The position numbers were made by a program, and so were the translations under genes. A stretch of 64,000 bases of DNA from Alcaligenes parafaecalis (GTDB lineage Bacteria; Pseudomonadota; Gammaproteobacteria; Burkholderiales; Burkholderiaceae_B): the NCBI RefSeq assembly GCF_026344135.1, contig NZ_JAPKNA010000002.1:310001-374000 (forward strand), in the 5' to 3' direction. The notes beneath the pieces were generated by a model, which was given only the letters and a program-made list of their open reading frames with translations, was not told the DNA's origin and searched no databases. Each line of letters starts with the position of its first letter. Within the stretch, counting starts at the first letter, position 1. Below are positions 1 to 7,331 of the stretch, piece after piece.

Positions 1-1
1 C

Positions 2-97
2 CAAGACAGTACGGTGCAGGTCCTGGGACTGGGCGCCAATCCGCAATCCGCTCTGGATCGATTGACGCCCGAGGAGCGGCGGCGGATGACACTGTAG
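2..97 (+). CDS. C-terminal end of an unidentified protein (cut by window edge)
   Basis: The frame beginning at base 2 stays open for 31 codons and stops with TAG at 95-97. The visible tail is hydrophilic and ends in a basic stretch (EERRRMTL). It lies 22 bases before the sigma factor start and on the same strand, so the two may be co-transcribed. The fragment is too short to assign to a family. By analogy with iron-uptake loci it could be any gene next to a FecI-type sigma factor, but nothing in the residues shows this. Confidence 0.45.
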   Translation, partial: QDSTVQVLGLGANPQSALDRLTPEERRRMTL

Positions 98-119
98 CCT
101 GAGCCTGGGAGATCTGATC

Positions 120-770
120 ATGTTGTCGACTTGCCTGCCCTTGCCCACCCGCAAGCGGAATGAGGAGTGCGTGACGCCGCAGTATTCACTGTGCTTGTAC
201 TTGAAGGTGAACTACGAAGAACTATTGCGGCAATTGACCATCCGGCTGCGCTGCCGCGACCGCGCAGCCGATGCCCTGCACGACACCTGGCTGCGCCTGC
301 ACGGCAGCCGGGAGATCGGGCCAGTGGCTAACCCACGCCAGTATTTGCTGCGCATGGCCAGGAACCTGGCCATCGACGAATGGCGAGCAGAATCAGGAAG
401 AGGGATGCTGGTGCCTTTGGAAGAGCTGGACGAACAGCAGCAGATTTCCCCTATGCCAGGGCCAGAATCCAGCCTGATCGGTCGGTCCTTGTTGTCGGTC
501 CTGATCTACGCCATCGAGCTGCTACCCCGCCAACGTCGCGCCATCTTTCTGGCTGCTCGCCTGGAAGAGCAAAGTCTGAGCGTCGTGGCCGAACGCTTCG
601 GCGTCACCACCAGCAAAGCCCGTAATGAACTGCGCCGGGCAGAAGCCCATTGCGAGCAGGCCTTGCTGGGGAACTGGACGGAGCTGCGTCAGGGACGCAA
701 TAGCTGTGTGAAGCCACCACCGAGCATGAGTGCAGGGTTCGGGTGGATGGCGGAGCCGGTGGGGTTCTGA
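120..770 (+). CDS. ECF (FecI-like) RNA polymerase sigma factor
   Basis: This 216-residue protein has the layout of an extracytoplasmic-function sigma factor. Region 2 (about residues 30-100, with YLLRMARNLAIDEWRAE) would bind core polymerase and the -10 element, and region 4 (about 135-185, with LPRQRRAIFLAA and VAERFGVTTSKARNELRRAE) is the -35-reading helix-turn-helix. The closest style is the FecI group, which normally switches on siderophore-receptor genes after a signal from a FecR anti-sigma factor. The ATG at 120 is preceded by GGGAGA at 108-113. A GTG at 171, also with a purine-rich stretch before it, would give 199 residues and starts closer to the usual family N-terminus. No fecR or receptor gene follows; hipB comes next, so the target and the anti-sigma factor are not in view. 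Confidence 0.8.
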   Translation: MLSTCLPLPTRKRNEECVTPQYSLCLYLKVNYEELLRQLTIRLRCRDRAADALHDTWLRLHGSREIGPVANPRQYLLRMARNLAIDEWRAESGRGMLVPLEELDEQQQISPMPGPESSLIGRSLLSVLIYAIELLPRQRRAIFLAARLEEQSLSVVAERFGVTTSKARNELRRAEAHCEQALLGNWTELRQGRNSCVKPPPSMSAGFGWMAEPVGF

Positions 771-781
771 TTTGTTACTGG

Positions 782-879
782 TATCGATATGATCGATATT
801 TTTACTATATCGACAATACCGATATTTGTTGTTTATCGAGTTTATCGATATAATTTAATTATCGATATTAGCGATAAGC
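782..879 (+). repeat. Array of TATCGATA-type operator repeats upstream of hipB
   Basis: About 100 bases before hipB hold at least seven copies of a TATCGA/TCGATA core, near 782-790, 792-799, 808-813, 820-825, 834-839, 843-850 and 860-867, plus a weaker GCGATAAG near 871-878. Several are full TATCGATA palindromes. They flank and overlap the likely promoter. HipB-type antitoxins bind short palindromes in their own promoter, so this is most simply the autoregulatory operator of hipBA. Confidence 0.7.
826..854 (+). promoter_or_regulatory. Likely sigma-70 promoter of hipBA
   Basis: A perfect -10 hexamer TATAAT lies at 849-854. A weak -35 (TTGTTG, 826-831) precedes it with a 17-base spacer. The -10 is embedded in one of the TATCGATA palindromes, so a bound antitoxin would block polymerase. 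The start codon of hipB follows 30 bases after the -10. Confidence 0.5.
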
Positions 880-883
880 CGAC

Positions 884-1126
884 ATGCAAATACTTTCTAC
901 CAGTGATCAGCTTGGTTACCAGCTTGTTGCTCGCCGCAAGGCTTTAGGTTTGACGCAACAGGAAGTGGCTTCTCGTCTGGGGATTAGCCAAAATCGTTTG
1001 TCCGAGCTGGAAAGTCAGCCGAGCCAGTTAACCGTTGAGCGATTGTTAGCCTTGACTGGTATTTTGGGGTTGGAGCTAAGCGTACAACAGCGCTCCCAAG
1101 CCCCTTTGAATGAAAGTGAGTGGTAG
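884..1126 (+). CDS. hipB: HipB-type antitoxin, XRE-family DNA-binding protein
   Basis: This 80-residue protein is mostly one XRE/Cro helix-turn-helix domain (about residues 12-66, with LTQQEVASRLGISQNRLSELE). In type II HipBA modules the HipB dimer binds HipA, keeps it inactive and represses the operon by binding palindromes upstream. Here it sits directly behind a repeat array and ends 2 bases before the hipA ATG, so the pair is translationally coupled. The ribosome-binding site is weak (GATAAG at 872-877). Small size, order and the partner make the assignment firm; the actual binding sites are inferred. Confidence 0.88.
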   Translation: MQILSTSDQLGYQLVARRKALGLTQQEVASRLGISQNRLSELESQPSQLTVERLLALTGILGLELSVQQRSQAPLNESEW

Positions 1127-1128
1127 CT

Positions 1129-2478
1129 ATGACACAACGTTCACAGCGACTCTTGCTTGGCTTATGGGCCAATGGAATTCGGGTAGGAACGTGGCAAGTT
1201 GCAGCCAATGGCGAGGACAGGCTGAATTATGATTCGCGTTGGCACGCATCATCACAAGGGCGTCCCTTATCGCTTTCCTTACCCTTCACTATTGATAACG
1301 CTCCCTTACGTGGCCCCCAAGTACGCCATTATTTTGATAACTTGCTGCCAGATAGTGATGTAATTCGCCGTCGTTTGCAGGCGCGGTTCAGAACATCAAG
1401 TACAGATGCCTTTGATTTGCTAACGGCTATTGGGCGTGATTGTGTTGGAGCTATTCAGTTGCTTCCCGACGGTGAGGAGCCGGAGGATGTCTTTGACATT
1501 CAGGCTCACCCTTTAAATGAGGGTGAAATCGCCAATGCTTTGAGGGTGGCCGCTGCAGCACCGTTAGTCTTGGGGCAACAGCAAGTGTCTGACGATGATT
1601 TCAGAATATCCTTGGCTGGCGCCCAGGAAAAAACAGCTTTTTTAAGGCATCAGGGGCAATGGTGCCGACCTGTCGGCTCTACGCCGACAACACATATCTT
1701 TAAGTTGCCTCTGGGTTTGGTGGGTGGCCGCCAAGCGGATATGCGCAGCTCTGTGGAAAATGAATGGTTATGTGCACAGATTTTGCGCGCCTTCGATTTA
1801 CCTGTCGCTCACTGCGAGATGGCCAGGTTTGAAGAGCAAAAGGTATTGATTGTTGAGCGTTTTGATCGGAAGTTAGCTGAGCAGTCCTATTGGTTAAGGT
1901 TGCCGCAGGAAGACTTTTGTCAGGCAACAGGAACATCTCCTGATGCCAAATATGAAGCTGATGGCGGGCCGGGTATTGTTGATATTGCGCGTATCTTGCA
2001 GCAATCCGAAGCGAGAGAACATGACTTGCGCACTTTGCTGACCGCGCAATTAGTGTTCTGGATGCTGGCAGCGACGGATGGCCACGCGAAGAATTTTTCT
2101 ATTTTTCTCCTACCTGGCGGCCGGTACCGTTTGACGCCTTTGTACGACATTTTGTCGGCGTGGCCGGTCACGGGTACCGGGCCAAACAAGCTGGATGTGA
2201 ATCGCCTCAAGTTGGCCATGGCAGTCCGTGGAAAAAACACCCACTATCGTTTGCGTGATATCCAGCGTCGGCATTTCAACCATATGGCTCGACGATGTGG
2301 GTGGGGAGAGACGATGGAGGATCTGATTGCGGCTTGCCTGGAACGTGTGCCGGATGTGCTTGATGTGGTGGCCAAGCAATTGCCGACTGAGTATCCCATG
2401 ACGGTGTTTGAGGCTATTGCACAAGGAATGCGTGAGTCAGCCAGACGTTTGGAGGCTATGCCTGCGACATTGGGATAA
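1129..2478 (+). CDS. hipA: HipA-type serine/threonine kinase toxin
   Basis: The 449-residue protein matches the length and motifs of HipA kinases, which inactivate glutamyl-tRNA synthetase in E. coli and cause growth arrest and persistence. Visible motifs are SLAGAQEKT (about 161-169, the loop carrying the autophosphorylated serine in E. coli), TDGHAKNFS (316-324, catalytic Asp317) and LYDILS (Asp340, metal ligand). The 23-residue spacing of the two aspartates equals that of E. coli Asp309 and Asp332, so the kinase looks intact. The ATG at 1129 was chosen because GAAAGTGAG (1112-1120) lies about 9 bases before it; a GTG at 1120 would add three residues and overlap hipB. The target in this organism is not shown by sequence. 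Confidence 0.9.
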   Translation: MTQRSQRLLLGLWANGIRVGTWQVAANGEDRLNYDSRWHASSQGRPLSLSLPFTIDNAPLRGPQVRHYFDNLLPDSDVIRRRLQARFRTSSTDAFDLLTAIGRDCVGAIQLLPDGEEPEDVFDIQAHPLNEGEIANALRVAAAAPLVLGQQQVSDDDFRISLAGAQEKTAFLRHQGQWCRPVGSTPTTHIFKLPLGLVGGRQADMRSSVENEWLCAQILRAFDLPVAHCEMARFEEQKVLIVERFDRKLAEQSYWLRLPQEDFCQATGTSPDAKYEADGGPGIVDIARILQQSEAREHDLRTLLTAQLVFWMLAATDGHAKNFSIFLLPGGRYRLTPLYDILSAWPVTGTGPNKLDVNRLKLAMAVRGKNTHYRLRDIQRRHFNHMARRCGWGETMEDLIAACLERVPDVLDVVAKQLPTEYPMTVFEAIAQGMRESARRLEAMPATLG

Positions 2479-2528
2479 GAGGAGGTGCGGCTAACTGGCT
2501 GAAGTAGCAGCCGATGGCACAGAAAAAC

Positions 2529-2558
2529 AAAAAGCCCAGTCGTTTGACTGGGCTTTTT
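2529..2558. terminator. Bidirectional intrinsic terminator between hipA and tRNA-Phe
   Basis: A 13-base inverted repeat (2529-2541 and 2546-2558) with a 4-base loop has A-tract and T-tract ends built into the arms. It can therefore end transcription from hipA on the plus strand and from tRNA-Phe on the minus strand. Confidence 0.85.
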
Positions 2559-2569
2559 GTTTGAATTCT

Positions 2570-2645
2570 TGGTGGCCTGGGGCGGAATCGAACCACCGAC
2601 ACAAGGATTTTCAATCCTCTGCTCTACCGACTGAGCTACCAGGCC
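2570..2645 (-). tRNA. tRNA-Phe (anticodon GAA)
   Basis: Read on the minus strand, the 76 bases fold into a full cloverleaf. The acceptor arms are GGCCTGG and CCAGGCC, the anticodon loop is TTGAAAA with GAA, the T loop is TTCGATT with one G-T wobble in its stem, and the 3' CCA is encoded. It lies alone, with a terminator just downstream and hipA converging on it. Confidence 0.95.
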
Positions 2646-2671
2646 AACGTGTACTGCTCGGTAAAAATAGA

Positions 2672-2677
2672 ACTATA
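2672..2677 (-). promoter_or_regulatory. Probable -10 element of the tRNA-Phe promoter
   Basis: On the minus strand TATAGT stands 27 bases upstream of the mature tRNA 5' end, inside an AT-rich stretch. No good -35 match was found at 16-18 bases, so only the -10 is proposed. Confidence 0.35.
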
Positions 2678-2940
2678 CCACGTTTTTTAATTTGTGCGCA
2701 TAGTACAACAAAAATTTTATGCATCTTTTCGACTTCAACTTTGCCGTACCCCTAGGAGGGGGCCCTTTTCAGGGAAAAGTGGGCTGCATAAAGGAGAGCA
2801 ATTGTAATCACAAAAAGGCAATGCAAGTAACATTTTTGGCAAAACCCCGGCATGCGGCGTAAAATCACTTAAATTTCATGCGTTTTGCTTCGGCAAAATT
2901 GCCTGTCTTGGTCTTTTCAGGGCTATAGCCTGTACTGCTC
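2678..2940. other. Intergenic region and 5' leader of hemA
   Basis: No gene was found here. The stretch holds a UUCG-capped stem (TTTTGC at 2883-2888, loop TTCG, GCAAAA at 2893-2898) and a 10-base palindrome GGCTATAGCC (2922-2931) just before the hemA start. No convincing ribosome-binding site precedes ATG 2941, so the leader structure may matter for hemA translation; this is inference. Confidence 0.4.
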
Positions 2941-4215
2941 ATGTCTGTAGATGTTCTAACCTTCGGTCTGAATCATGTGTCCGCGCCGGTTGCCGTGCGC
3001 GAGCGCGTTGCGTTTCCGATCGATGTGTTAAAGCCTGCACTTGATACCTTGCGTGCCACCTTTGGCACTGGTGTGCGTGAAGCAGCCATTCTGTCTACCT
3101 GTAATCGCACCGAGATCTACTGTGCAGCCGAGCCCCATGTGGCCGAGCGCCTGCCCGAGTGGATGGCCGACTTCAATAGTCTGCGTTCTGCCGAGCTGAC
3201 CCCCCATTTGTATCGCTACAACCAGAACGAGGCCGTGCGCCATGCGTTCCGTGTTGCCAGCGGTCTGGACTCCATGGTCTTGGGTGAGCCCCAGATTCTG
3301 GGTCAGATGAAAGATGCCGTGCGTGCCGCCAACGAGGCTGGTTCGCTAGGCACTTTGCTGCATCAATTGTTCCAGCGCACTTTCTCGGTCGCCAAGGAAG
3401 TCCGTACGCAAACTGCTATTGGCGCTCATTCTGTGTCCATGGCTGCGGCGGCTGTTCGTTTGGCCGAGCGTGTGTTTGGTGATCTTAGTCAGGCCAAGGT
3501 GCTGTTTATTGGTGCTGGCGAAATGATCGAACTGTGCGCCACGCACTTTGCGGCGGTGAACCCCTGTAGCATCGTGGTCGCCAACCGTACCCAGGAACGC
3601 GCTGAAAGCCTGGCGTCCCGCTTTATGGCTAGCACCATGAAGCTGGCCGATGTGCCCGAGCGTCTGGCTGATTTTGATGTGGTCGTATCCTGTACGGCCA
3701 GCACTTTGCCCATCTTGGGCCTGGGCATGGTGGAGCGAGCCGTGCGTTCGCGTCGTCACCGCCCTGTGGTCATGGTCGATCTGGCCGTGCCACGCGATAT
3801 TGAAACCGAAGTAGGCCGCCTGGATGACGTGTATCTGTACACCGTCGATGATCTGGGTCGCTTTGTGCAACGGGGAGCCGATGCCCGTCAGGCCGCTGTG
3901 GTTCAGGCCGAGGCCATTATCGACACCCAGGTGCAGCACTATATGCACTGGCTTAGCACTCGTGCAATTGTGCCCGCCATTCTGGATGTGCAGCAGTCGG
4001 TCGAAAAAGTACGTCAGCACGAGCTGGAACGCGCGCGTCGCATGCTGGCCCGCGGTGATGATCCGGCTGAAGTCATTGAAATGCTGGCGCATGGCCTCAC
4101 TCAAAAGTACATGCACGGCCCTATGGCTGAATTGACGCGCAGCGAAGGCTCCGAGCGCGAGCAATTGCTCAGTTTGCTGCCTCGCCTCTTGCCCTCGACA
4201 ACGCGTCGGCGTTAG
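2941..4215 (+). CDS. hemA: Glutamyl-tRNA reductase
   Basis: HemA reduces glutamyl-tRNA(Glu) with NADPH to glutamate-1-semialdehyde, the first committed step of C5-pathway heme synthesis. The 424 residues include the nucleophile in LSTCNRTEIY (Cys54), the SGLDSMVLGEPQILGQMK segment (about 107-124), the Rossmann motif GAGEM (191-195) and the C-terminal helical dimerization region. The N-terminus MSVDVLTFGLNH is typical of the family and fixes the start although there is no clear Shine-Dalgarno sequence. The gene leads a plus-strand run with prfA, prmC, grxD and ubiX; hemA-prfA-prmC adjacency is common in proteobacteria. Confidence 0.97.
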   Translation: MSVDVLTFGLNHVSAPVAVRERVAFPIDVLKPALDTLRATFGTGVREAAILSTCNRTEIYCAAEPHVAERLPEWMADFNSLRSAELTPHLYRYNQNEAVRHAFRVASGLDSMVLGEPQILGQMKDAVRAANEAGSLGTLLHQLFQRTFSVAKEVRTQTAIGAHSVSMAAAAVRLAERVFGDLSQAKVLFIGAGEMIELCATHFAAVNPCSIVVANRTQERAESLASRFMASTMKLADVPERLADFDVVVSCTASTLPILGLGMVERAVRSRRHRPVVMVDLAVPRDIETEVGRLDDVYLYTVDDLGRFVQRGADARQAAVVQAEAIIDTQVQHYMHWLSTRAIVPAILDVQQSVEKVRQHELERARRMLARGDDPAEVIEMLAHGLTQKYMHGPMAELTRSEGSEREQLLSLLPRLLPSTTRRR

Positions 4216-4311
4216 CGTCCGGGCTCTTGTCTGTCCACCGTCTCCTGCGGTGCAGCATGATCGCTTTGACCTGCGCCCAGACCCTCTGATTTTCCCTTTA
4301 GGCTGTTCCCT

Positions 4312-5391
4312 ATGAAAGACTCTATGCGCAGTCGGCTTGAGCAATTGGCTCGCCGTCTGCATGAAGTTGATGCCATGCTTGCCGAGCCTGAAATTGCGGG
4401 CAATATGGATGAGTTCCGCAAAATGTCGCGCGAGCGCGCCGAGCTGGATCCTGTCGTGACGGCGTTCAAGGCCTATGAGGCAGCCGAGGGCGATTTGCAG
4501 GCCGCTCTGGACATGATGTCCGACCCCGAACTGAAGGAAATGGGCGAAGAAGAATACAAGCTGGGCAAAGAGCGTATCGCTCAATTGGAAGAGGAGCTGC
4601 AGGTTCTGCTCTTGCCACGTGACCCGGACGATACCCGCAACGTATTTATTGAAATCCGTGCTGGTGCCGGTGGTGATGAAAGCGCCTTGTTTGCCGGGGA
4701 TTTGCTGCGCATGTACATGCGCTACGCCGAAAACTGTGGCTGGCGTACGGAAATCATGTCCGCCAGCGATTCGGAAGTGGGCGGCTACAAAGAAGTCATC
4801 GTGCGTATTGAGGGCCAGGATGTATATGGTCGCCTGAAATTTGAGTCTGGCGCGCATCGTGTGCAACGTGTGCCCGAAACTGAAGCGCAGGGCCGCATCC
4901 ATACCTCTACGTGTACCGTGGCCGTCTTGCCCGAAGCCGAAGGTTTGGCTGAAATCACCATCAACCCCGCTGATTTGCGCGTTGACACCTTCCGCGCCAG
5001 TGGTGCTGGTGGTCAGCACGTGAACAAGACGGACTCTGCTGTGCGCTTGACTCACCTGCCTACGGGTCTGGTGGTGGAGTGTCAGGACGACCGTTCCCAG
5101 CACCGCAACCGCGAAAAAGCCTTGCAGGTGCTGGCTGCCCGTCTGAAAGACAAGCAGCAGCGCGAACAATCCGACAAAGAAGCCGCCGAGCGTAAAAGTC
5201 TGGTGGGTACGGGTGACCGCTCCGAGCGCATCCGCACCTACAACTTCCCGCAAGGCCGCATGACGGATCACCGTATCAACCTGACTTTGTACAAGCTGGG
5301 CTACATCATGGATGGCGATCTGGACGAGCTGATCAAGGCCTTGTTGTCCGAACATCAGGCCGGCTTGCTGGCTGATCTGGCGCAGGCGTGA
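4312..5391 (+). CDS. prfA: Peptide chain release factor 1
   Basis: RF1 reads UAA and UAG in the ribosomal A site and triggers peptidyl-tRNA hydrolysis. The 359-residue length is standard. The codon-reading tripeptide is PET (188-190; the PxT class of RF1), and the universal GGQ loop is at 233-235 in GAGGQHVNKTDSAVR, with Gln235 the residue methylated by PrmC. The gene overlaps prmC by 4 bases, so the factor and its modifying enzyme are translationally coupled. Confidence 0.98.
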   Translation: MKDSMRSRLEQLARRLHEVDAMLAEPEIAGNMDEFRKMSRERAELDPVVTAFKAYEAAEGDLQAALDMMSDPELKEMGEEEYKLGKERIAQLEEELQVLLLPRDPDDTRNVFIEIRAGAGGDESALFAGDLLRMYMRYAENCGWRTEIMSASDSEVGGYKEVIVRIEGQDVYGRLKFESGAHRVQRVPETEAQGRIHTSTCTVAVLPEAEGLAEITINPADLRVDTFRASGAGGQHVNKTDSAVRLTHLPTGLVVECQDDRSQHRNREKALQVLAARLKDKQQREQSDKEAAERKSLVGTGDRSERIRTYNFPQGRMTDHRINLTLYKLGYIMDGDLDELIKALLSEHQAGLLADLAQA

Positions 5392-6260
5392 GCATGAGCC
5401 TATCCGGTGAGCAGGCCGTACCCCAAACGGTTATGCCTGCTGATTCTCCCCGTACCCTGCGAGCCTTGCAGCCGCTAAGCCCCTTGCCGCGCCTGGAGCG
5501 CGACATGCTGTGGATGCAGGTGCTGGAAGTCGGCCGTTCCTGGCTGATTGCGCACGACACAGACGAGTTGCCGCTGGACAAGATTCAAGCCTATCAAGCT
5601 CTGGAAGCCCGCCGCGTGGCGGGTGAGCCTATGGCCTATATCGTCGGTGTCCGTGAATTCATGGGCCACGAGTTTCTGGTTTCGCCCTCGGTGCTGATTC
5701 CACGCCCCGACACTGAAACCCTGGTCGAACGTGCGCTGGAACGCGTGCAAAACATTAAATCCCCCCGCATTCTGGATATGGGCTGTGGCAGCGGTGCGAT
5801 CGCGGTGTCCTTGGCCCTGGCACGCCCCGATGCCCATGTGGTGGCGAGCGACATCAGCACCCTGGTTCTGGCGCAAGCGGGCCTAAATGCTCAGCGTTTG
5901 TGTGGGAAAGTCGAGTTTTGCCTGGGGAGTTGGTACGATGCCGTGGCAGGCCAGGAACCTTTTGACCTGATCGTGTCCAACCCTCCATACATTGCAGTGG
6001 ATGACGAACATTTGGGCCAGGGCGATGTGCGCTTTGAGCCACGTCAGGCGCTGACAGATGGTTCTGACGGCTTGACGGATTTGCGTACAATAGTTCAGGG
6101 AGCCGGGCCGTATCTACGTCCTGGTGCGAGTCTTCTCATGGAGCACGGCTGGGATCAGGCCGACCATGTGCAAAATATGCTGCGGCAGGCAGGGTTCAAA
6201 CAGGTCATCAGTTATGAGGATCTGGCAGGAATCCGGCGGGTCACAGGTGGACAGTGTTAA
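5388..6260 (+). CDS. prmC: Release factor glutamine N5-methyltransferase
   Basis: PrmC uses S-adenosylmethionine to methylate the GGQ glutamine of RF1 and RF2. The 290-residue protein has an N-terminal helical substrate-binding domain, the SAM-binding GCGSGA motif (132-137) and the catalytic NPPY motif (198-201), which is diagnostic for glutamine or adenine N-methylation. The GTG start at 5388 overlaps the prfA stop; an ATG two codons later (5394) is an equal candidate. Confidence 0.96.
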   Translation: MSMSLSGEQAVPQTVMPADSPRTLRALQPLSPLPRLERDMLWMQVLEVGRSWLIAHDTDELPLDKIQAYQALEARRVAGEPMAYIVGVREFMGHEFLVSPSVLIPRPDTETLVERALERVQNIKSPRILDMGCGSGAIAVSLALARPDAHVVASDISTLVLAQAGLNAQRLCGKVEFCLGSWYDAVAGQEPFDLIVSNPPYIAVDDEHLGQGDVRFEPRQALTDGSDGLTDLRTIVQGAGPYLRPGASLLMEHGWDQADHVQNMLRQAGFKQVISYEDLAGIRRVTGGQC

Positions 6261-6281
6261 TTCTTTTCTTAAGAGAACATC

Positions 6282-6608
6282 ATGAGTGAAGTTCAAGATT
6301 TCATCCGCGAAACCGTAACGGAAAACCCAGTTGTGCTGTTTATGAAGGGCACAGCTCAAGCGCCTCAGTGCGGTTTCTCCGCTCGTACGGTGCAGATTCT
6401 GCGTGCTGTTGGCCTGAGCCAAGTGGTTGTGGTCAACGTGCTGGACGACGCCGAAGTGCGTCAGGCCATCAAGGATTTCTCCAACTGGCCCACCATCCCT
6501 CAGTTGTACATCAAGGGCGAATTCGTCGGTGGTTCGGACATCGTGTCTGAAATGTACGAAAACGGCGAACTGGAAACCATGCTGCGCGAGGCTGGGGCTC
6601 TGGAGTGA
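6282..6608 (+). CDS. grxD: Monothiol glutaredoxin (Grx4 type)
   Basis: The 108-residue protein carries the CGFS active site (30-33) of class II monothiol glutaredoxins, which hold and pass [2Fe-2S] clusters with glutathione rather than reducing disulfides. The conserved WPTIPQLYIKGEFVGGSDI segment (about 68-86) forms the glutathione-binding part. It starts 21 bases after prmC and ends in a 4-base overlap with ubiX, so it belongs to the same transcript. Confidence 0.96.
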   Translation: MSEVQDFIRETVTENPVVLFMKGTAQAPQCGFSARTVQILRAVGLSQVVVVNVLDDAEVRQAIKDFSNWPTIPQLYIKGEFVGGSDIVSEMYENGELETMLREAGALE

Positions 6609-7186
6609 GCACCAAGCGACGCCTGGTCATTGGTATGACCGGGGCCACCGGAGCGGTCTACACCGTGCGTCTGTTGCAAGTGCTGCAGTCCTGTCCGGAT
6701 GTGGAAACTCATTTGGTGATCTCGCCTTCCGGGGTGCTGAACATCAAATACGAGCTGGATATCGGTAGACACGATATCCAGGCTCTGGCCGATCAGGTGT
6801 ATAGCTTTCGTGATGTAGGTGCAACCTTGGCCAGCGGCAGTTTTCCGACTGCTGGCATGGTGGTTGTGCCGTGTTCGATGCGTACCTTGGCGGCCGTGGC
6901 GCATGGCCTGTCCGATAACCTGATTACCCGGGCGGCTGACGTTACTTTGAAAGAGCGTCGCCGTTTGGTGATGATGGTGCGCGAAACGCCGTTCAATCTG
7001 GCGCATTTGCGTAATATGACGGCCGTGACGGAAATGGGGGGGATTATCTTCCCGCCTATGCCCGCGTTTTACCTGCGTCCCAAAAGTATCGACGATATTG
7101 TTGATCACACGGTGATGCGGGTGCTGGAGCTGTTTGATATTCAGGTTCCCGGCGAGCGCTGGGATGGTTCGCAAAAGCCGAACTAA
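6605..7186 (+). CDS. ubiX: Flavin prenyltransferase UbiX
   Basis: UbiX joins dimethylallyl phosphate to FMN to make prenylated FMN, the cofactor of UbiD-type decarboxylases in ubiquinone synthesis. The 193 residues start with the flavin-binding RLVIGMTGATGAVYTVRLL and include VVVPCSMRTLAAVAHGLSDN and the MMVRETPFNLAHLRNM stretch typical of the family. Translation starts at GTG 6605 inside the end of grxD, which indicates coupling. No ubiD gene is nearby. Confidence 0.95.
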   Translation: MSTKRRLVIGMTGATGAVYTVRLLQVLQSCPDVETHLVISPSGVLNIKYELDIGRHDIQALADQVYSFRDVGATLASGSFPTAGMVVVPCSMRTLAAVAHGLSDNLITRAADVTLKERRRLVMMVRETPFNLAHLRNMTAVTEMGGIIFPPMPAFYLRPKSIDDIVDHTVMRVLELFDIQVPGERWDGSQKPN

Positions 7187-7212
7187 GGTCTGATAGCAGT
7201 CTGGCAGGTATA

Positions 7213-7265
7213 AAAAAGCCCCGATATAAACATTCAGGTTCTGGATGTTTATATCGGGGCTTTTT
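7213..7265. terminator. Long bidirectional intrinsic terminator between ubiX and ttcA
   Basis: An almost perfect inverted repeat of about 20 base pairs (AGCCCCGATATAAACAT paired with its complement) has flanking A and T tracts on both sides. It sits between two converging operons and can serve both. Confidence 0.85.
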
Positions 7266-7331
7266 ATTAGCCGCAGCTTGTCTATTTTTGGAGATAGGCG
7301 CTGCGCAAAGCAGCGCACCCAGCCGTTTTCT

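Noticed and set aside
2561..2755. A 64-codon frame over tRNA-Phe
   Set aside because: It is a read of the tRNA gene on the wrong strand.
3346..5355. A 669-codon open frame on the minus strand opposite hemA and prfA
   Set aside because: It is antisense to two certain genes, has a low-complexity His/Gln-rich translation, and crosses the gap between them. It is an effect of GC-rich codon bias.
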